A DNA stretch of 64,000 nt from Acanthococcus lagerstroemiae (lineage: Eukaryota > Arthropoda > Insecta > Hemiptera > Eriococcidae): positions 22,191,626 through 22,255,625 of the forward strand of contig CM063110.1 of the NCBI GenBank assembly GCA_031841125.1. Direction: 5' to 3'. The notes below the pieces were generated by a model. The model did no database searches. It was not told where the DNA came from and saw nothing but the letters and a program-made list of their open reading frames with translations. The translations under genes and the position numbers were made by a program. The first letter of the stretch is position 1; every line of letters begins with the position of its first letter. Of the stretch, positions 60,241 through 64,000 are shown in pieces.

Positions 60241-61601
60241 ATAAATGCATTAAATGCCTAATCGTTACTGCATATGCAGGGGACAAAGCTGAGAGAGGAG
60301 GAGGTGGATAAACCTTCCCTAGACAATTTTTCAGGTAAATTTGAATGAAATTCTGAGATCTATATTTTCCATACTCCCTTTTTAGAGCTCAAATTTCTCT
60401 TTTTATGGAACAATCACGGACTTCAAGTCACAAAATTCTAAGGCAGGATGGATTCATTTACCGAAAATACAATACAGGGTGTCTACCAAATACAAATGTG
60501 TGAAATTCATGACCTTCCTATAACTTTTCATAGGCTCAATATACTCATATTAGGGATCTTAAATTGCAAAAACAAAAACTAATTTTGACTATTCAGCGAT
60601 ACTCGTTCAACTCATGTATCTGAGTACATTACTTCTCAACTTTCACTACAAGCTGCTAGCGATTATCAATAATGTACACAATACCTAGTTAATGTTCATA
60701 AACATATTTAAATTATCAACTTTAACTACCTCTCGTAGGTATTATCGATAAGGTGACTAGTGATTATCGATAATTTCTAATTATCGACTTTCACTTTAAC
60801 ATGTAGACGAACGCCGGCTCTTCCCTTCAACAACAAATCGATCTCAATTTTTTCAGTAAAATCAACACTGCTTTTGTTCTTGAATTCGGCTCTATTTGAA
60901 ACATCAACTTCTATGTCAATTTGAAATATTAATTTTGACATCGATCTTGAAGTCTAACATGTCAAAAGTATAATTGTTCCTTACCACTCGCTGATGAAGT
61001 TGTGCACTACAAGGTATCTAAGCAGAAAATACACCAAGATTGCAGTTTGTAAGATGAACACTGACTGGCCTCACAGGTAGTTTGGTATTTTCAAAAGCCC
61101 TTAGACTATCCCCTTAAGGGTAAAAATTATTAACGGGAGTGTGAGATGAATTCTTATTATATGACTTTGAAGGAATGACAAAGTAAATTTTGTTAGAGAG
61201 GGCATCGAATTTAAAAGTAAAATGGCGTAGATCTGACAAAACAACATTCATTTGACCGTTAAAAATGGCGTCAATCTGATGGCAATTTTCACCAATCGAA
61301 TCAAAATATGTCCATTTTGACCAATGAGGGGAGGTGTTTTTGTGTTGTAACACCTTTGTAACACACCCTCCCTAATTTTATTTCTGTTCGTTGGTTGATA
61401 AATTGGGTAGTCAAATTAAATATGTTCGAATGTGGAACACTCTTTTTTTTCTTTTTGACGGCAGTTGGCTAGTGCGTTCGTGTGTCGAACTTTTTATCTA
61501 GTAAAAATACTCTCCGAGGTTGAATCCTGCAGCATACGCGCCTGGCTGTGGTCCTCATTACTTTGCTAATCTCTCCAAAATTTCGTATTTGAAGATCTAG
61601 A
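60241..61601. other. Stretch without recognised gene
   Basis: AT-rich. 'gattatcgataat' palindromic words cluster at 60662-60785. A 79-codon minus-strand frame (61114-61353) has no support. Confidence 0.4.
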
Positions 61602-61743
61602 TACCGTCAACTGGGGTAATATCAAACACTGGTGGTAATATCGACCACTCATGACTTGTTTACTGGTAACGATATTAGCACTCCAACAAGTCATGAGTGG
61701 TCGATAATATCACCGGTGTCCGATATTACCCCAGTTGACGATA
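61602..61743. mobile_element. 142-bp hairpin MITE with TA borders
   Basis: TACCGTCAACTGGGGTAATAT and its inverse CCCCAGTTGACG.TA close a hairpin whose arms also share GACCACTCATGACTTGT. Loop near 61665-61680. TA at both edges. Confidence 0.75.
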
Positions 61744-61819
61744 CGCAGCGTGTTTATTTGCTCGACCAATAATCTCCATCTTCTTGTTTGCCAGTATGAT
61801 CGTCAGATGTCTTTATGCG

Positions 61820-62041
61820 TTAGTGTCCATACTTGATCTGTATGGGAAACCGCAATGCAAATCTCTCATACTGCGATCTTACATTTAACTTCCTCGACGT
61901 CTTCGTCCGCAGAAGTTCCAGAATTACTCGGTCATACTTGCATCCATCTATTTTTCTTTCATTTGACGTGCATTCTCGCACCGCAAACCAACAACACACA
62001 GAGCCAATGTACTTCCCACTGATATTCCGTATTGGTTTCAA
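61820..62041 (-). CDS. Small ORF of 73 codons, unknown
   Basis: Starts MKPIRNISGKYIGSVCCWF, basic overall, ends KYGH. It lies just downstream of the next ORF on the same strand (40 bases apart). An overlapping plus-strand frame of the same size exists, so coding status is uncertain. No family recognised. Confidence 0.2.
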   Translation of the reverse strand: MKPIRNISGKYIGSVCCWFAVRECTSNERKIDGCKYDRVILELLRTKTSRKLNVRSQYERFALRFPIQIKYGH

Positions 62042-62081
62042 ATATCGATGACCTATCCGTCGGTGTTATTGTTTACTGTAT

Positions 62082-62351
62082 TTATGACGCGCGTCTGTGC
62101 GGTTTCCCAGACCACCAGTTCTCACATGCCGCTTTGTAAGTAGTCCAGTTCCGTAATGCAGTAGGACGAAGAAATTGATATTCGCGACATAGGTCATAAA
62201 TAAAAATACACTTTCGATACCTGCGTTTGTACATCGCCTGCTTAAAAACTGTTCTATCACGTTCTCTACACACATCATCGATATTTTGCCGGTAGAATTT
62301 CGAAACCAACGATGAACAGTGTCCGAGCAAAGTGACCTCAAAGGAGTTCAT
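62082..62351 (-). CDS. ORF of 89 codons, unknown
   Basis: ATG context AAACATGAAC is a good start. Reads MNSFEVTLLGHCSSLVSKF, then RERDRTVFKQAMYKRRYRK and YKAACENWWSGKPHRRAS stop: basic, aromatic-rich, with four Cys. A second frame on the same strand (62066-62341) is also open, but its composition is less protein-like. No family or splice site recognised. Confidence 0.25.
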   Translation of the reverse strand: MNSFEVTLLGHCSSLVSKFYRQNIDDVCRERDRTVFKQAMYKRRYRKCIFIYDLCREYQFLRPTALRNWTTYKAACENWWSGKPHRRAS

Positions 62352-62718
62352 GTTTATGTCCTGTTCCTAGGGTATCTCGTTATGTCAATTACGATGTTCT
62401 ACTAAGAGGAGGCCAATTCATGTTCACGGGGTTGTGCTGGTTCATATTGAGTCCCCTGAACAATGTTATTCTGCCGGGCTCCTCCTCCCGTTCAAATCAA
62501 TTCAAAAAATCATAGGATTGTAACATTTCTACCACAATTTTCTGCAAACCTCTAGAATAAAAAATGATGAAACACTGGAAACTTCGGTAATGAATGACGA
62601 CGGTCGCTTATAGTGTGTTTCTTGATTGTAGAGTACTCTGCTTATGTATTAGTTGCGGGTTTTCTGAGCTTTGTAAGAGTGAAGTATTTAGTCCGGGCTG
62701 CAGGTTGGGCATTTGAAA
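62352..62718. other. Stretch without recognised gene
   Basis: Nothing recognised before the direct repeat of the Gypsy fragment. Confidence 0.4.
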
Positions 62719-62817
62719 TTGACTGAATAGCAAAAGTACGTCTTTGTTAGTGTTAAATATAAACTGTAACTAAAGCGATGTCCTGCCAGACCGATCGAAG
62801 GAGAAAGAGGAGAGTGA
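62719..62817. repeat. Direct repeat, left copy (possible LTR piece)
   Basis: Matches 63902-64000 in the same orientation: 'attgac.gaata.caaaa', 'gtaaactgtaactaaa..tatgtcctgcc' and 'gggagaaa.aggaga'. The pair flanks the Gypsy gag-protease stretch, so it may represent LTR or adjacent leader sequence. Confidence 0.55.
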
Positions 62818-62818
62818 G

Positions 62819-63900
62819 TTATGAGAATAAGGAGAAGAAGAACGTGGTAGCAATAGCTGCAAGTTGAGCTGGAGACAAGCGATGAGGTCGAGCGAGTGGG
62901 GTGATGTTGAGGAAGACTCGAATCTGGAAGAACAGTGAGTAGTGAATGATCATTAAGTAGATTGAGGAGACAGGAGGCAATGAAGAAATTCTGAGAGTTG
63001 GACTATCTTCAGAGCGGCATTTTGAATGTAAGTCAGTGAAGCCATCGCTAAGGATGCGGTTGCGAATGTCAGGAATGAGGCTGTGATGATGAAGCAGATC
63101 CATACCGATTATGAAATTCCCAAGTTATTGGGCGCCGAAGACTTAAGTTCAAAATTAAGTTCCAGCGACCGTAGGTAGGGATCGGTTGGCCACATAGAGC
63201 ACCAAATCGGACGGTTCACCTTGGGAAGAGAAAGGAGGAACAATCGAAGTAGTAGCGCCAGTGTCTATTGGAAAACGTTGTTTGGAAGATTTTTTGTAAG
63301 CGAGAAGGCGACGAGGAATGCTTTTCCTATCGGTTGTCCTCGAAACCGAAAACGAGATTAGTTTTTGTGGCCTGATTTTTCGTTGCCCAATTACAGCCCG
63401 AGTCGAGTACTTTGCATTTACGGGCTTTTTCACCAAACATACAGCGGTAGTGACAGAGTTTGATACCGACAGGTATTCGGGAAATTTTTTAATTTAAGAC
63501 GAGTCTCACGATTGGGATTGTGGAGCCGATGAGGGCTGGAGCTGAGGGAATGTCACGAGAGCGTTCACAATCGCAGGTACTATGGTCAGATTCAGCGAAT
63601 CGGGTCGATACATTAACAACCACACGGTCAATTTTGTTAATTGTTCGGATAACAGAGTAAGATGCTGCTGAATCGAGTCTTAAGAGTGATTGAGGACAGC
63701 GTCGATCGAAGGGTCTTGAGTTGCCGGTGAGTATATCTAGTATTTGGTCGGCTATCACTGCGATTTTCTCTCCAGGTTTTTGGTGAATTCAGGAAAGACA
63801 AATTTTGCTTGTTCTGGAAGCCTCTTTGAGCGTGGCCAAAACAAAAAAAATCGCTTATTTCTGGAGGCGTTGTAGGGTTGATACGTGCCTGTATGTAAGT
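62819..63900 (-). pseudogene. Ty3/Gypsy retrotransposon fragment: gag tail and protease
   Basis: Minus strand: a gag C-terminal-like segment (VIADQILDIL near 63765), a frame with FALVKKPVNAKYSTR, then the retropepsin: RFPIDTGATTSIVPP with the catalytic DTG at 63258-63266, followed after a stop by FIIGMDLLHHHSLIPDIRNR (about 63110-63060), the 'iiG.DfL..f.llvD' block that closes Gypsy proteases. The zinc knuckle is not seen, and no reverse transcriptase or integrase follows; the sequence stops at the direct repeat near 62817. Frameshifts and stops show an inactive remnant with a large internal deletion. Confidence 0.7.
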
Positions 63901-63901
63901 G

Positions 63902-64000
63902 TATTGACGGAATAACAAAAATGCCTCTTTGTGCGTGCTAAACGTAAACTGTAACTAAACTTATGTCCTGCCTGGCCAATCGAGGGAGAAAAAGGAGACT
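63902..64000. repeat. Direct repeat, right copy, cut by window end
   Basis: Partner of 62719-62817, 1183 bp away. It runs off the window, so its true length is unknown. Confidence 0.55.

Overview
This window reads as an AT-rich animal nuclear genome, most likely insect. The evidence is spliced coding exons with GT/AG borders, one gene whose two exons carry a cysteine-rich motif I associate with insect proteins, and a dense mix of insect-type transposable elements: RTE-like LINEs, a Jockey/R1-type LINE, a Penelope-like element, a DD37D mariner, hAT and TA-target MITEs, and a Ty3/Gypsy fragment. I cannot name the species. There are no bacterial operons, rRNA genes, CRISPR arrays or intact canonical tRNA genes. 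Almost all the long open frames in the window are accidental or lie in repeats.

Layout. 1-5.6 kb: an interspersed repeat, long unassigned stretches and two candidate host-gene pieces: a signal-peptide exon ending at a splice donor (3401-3568) and a two-exon 95-residue ORF with a poly(A) signal (4519-5507). 5.6-16 kb: nested dispersed repeats, a 1.5-kb hAT-like element, hAT transposase remnants, an RTE-like LINE (about 11.94-13.54 kb) and a 235-bp hairpin MITE nested in another repeat. 16-23.5 kb: a candidate exon, a GC-rich island, a tRNA-like sequence split by a TA-target MITE, a mariner helix-turn-helix fragment and a broken THAP exon. 23.9-28.8 kb: a domain bracketed by two (TA)n tracts and filled with the motif GAGGYGAAAA, including about a dozen copies of a 270-280-bp tandem unit. 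29.9-34.9 kb: a 5018-bp foldback element with very long inverted arms and a perfect 9-bp target duplication, sitting inside a short ORF. 35-42.6 kb: MITEs with visible target duplications, hAT transposase remains and an RTE-like LINE cut by a 954-bp mariner. 43.7-52 kb: the best host gene, on the minus strand. Its 7.8-kb intron holds a Jockey/R1 LINE tail, a hAT MITE containing Penelope fragments, a Penelope-like element with hammerhead ribozyme motifs and a third LINE. 52-64 kb: more MITEs, a minus-strand RTE-like LINE, a second RNase-H-side LINE tail, unassigned ORFs and a Gypsy gag-protease fragment with direct repeats.

The most notable items are the foldback element, the GAGGYGAAAA domain, the hammerhead ribozymes of the Penelope-like element (one copy with a canonical CUGAUGA core), the frame-restoring mariner insertion and the host gene whose exons can be joined by reading. 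Many middle units of the 24-28 kb array look like uncorrected sequencing consensus, so details there should not be trusted.
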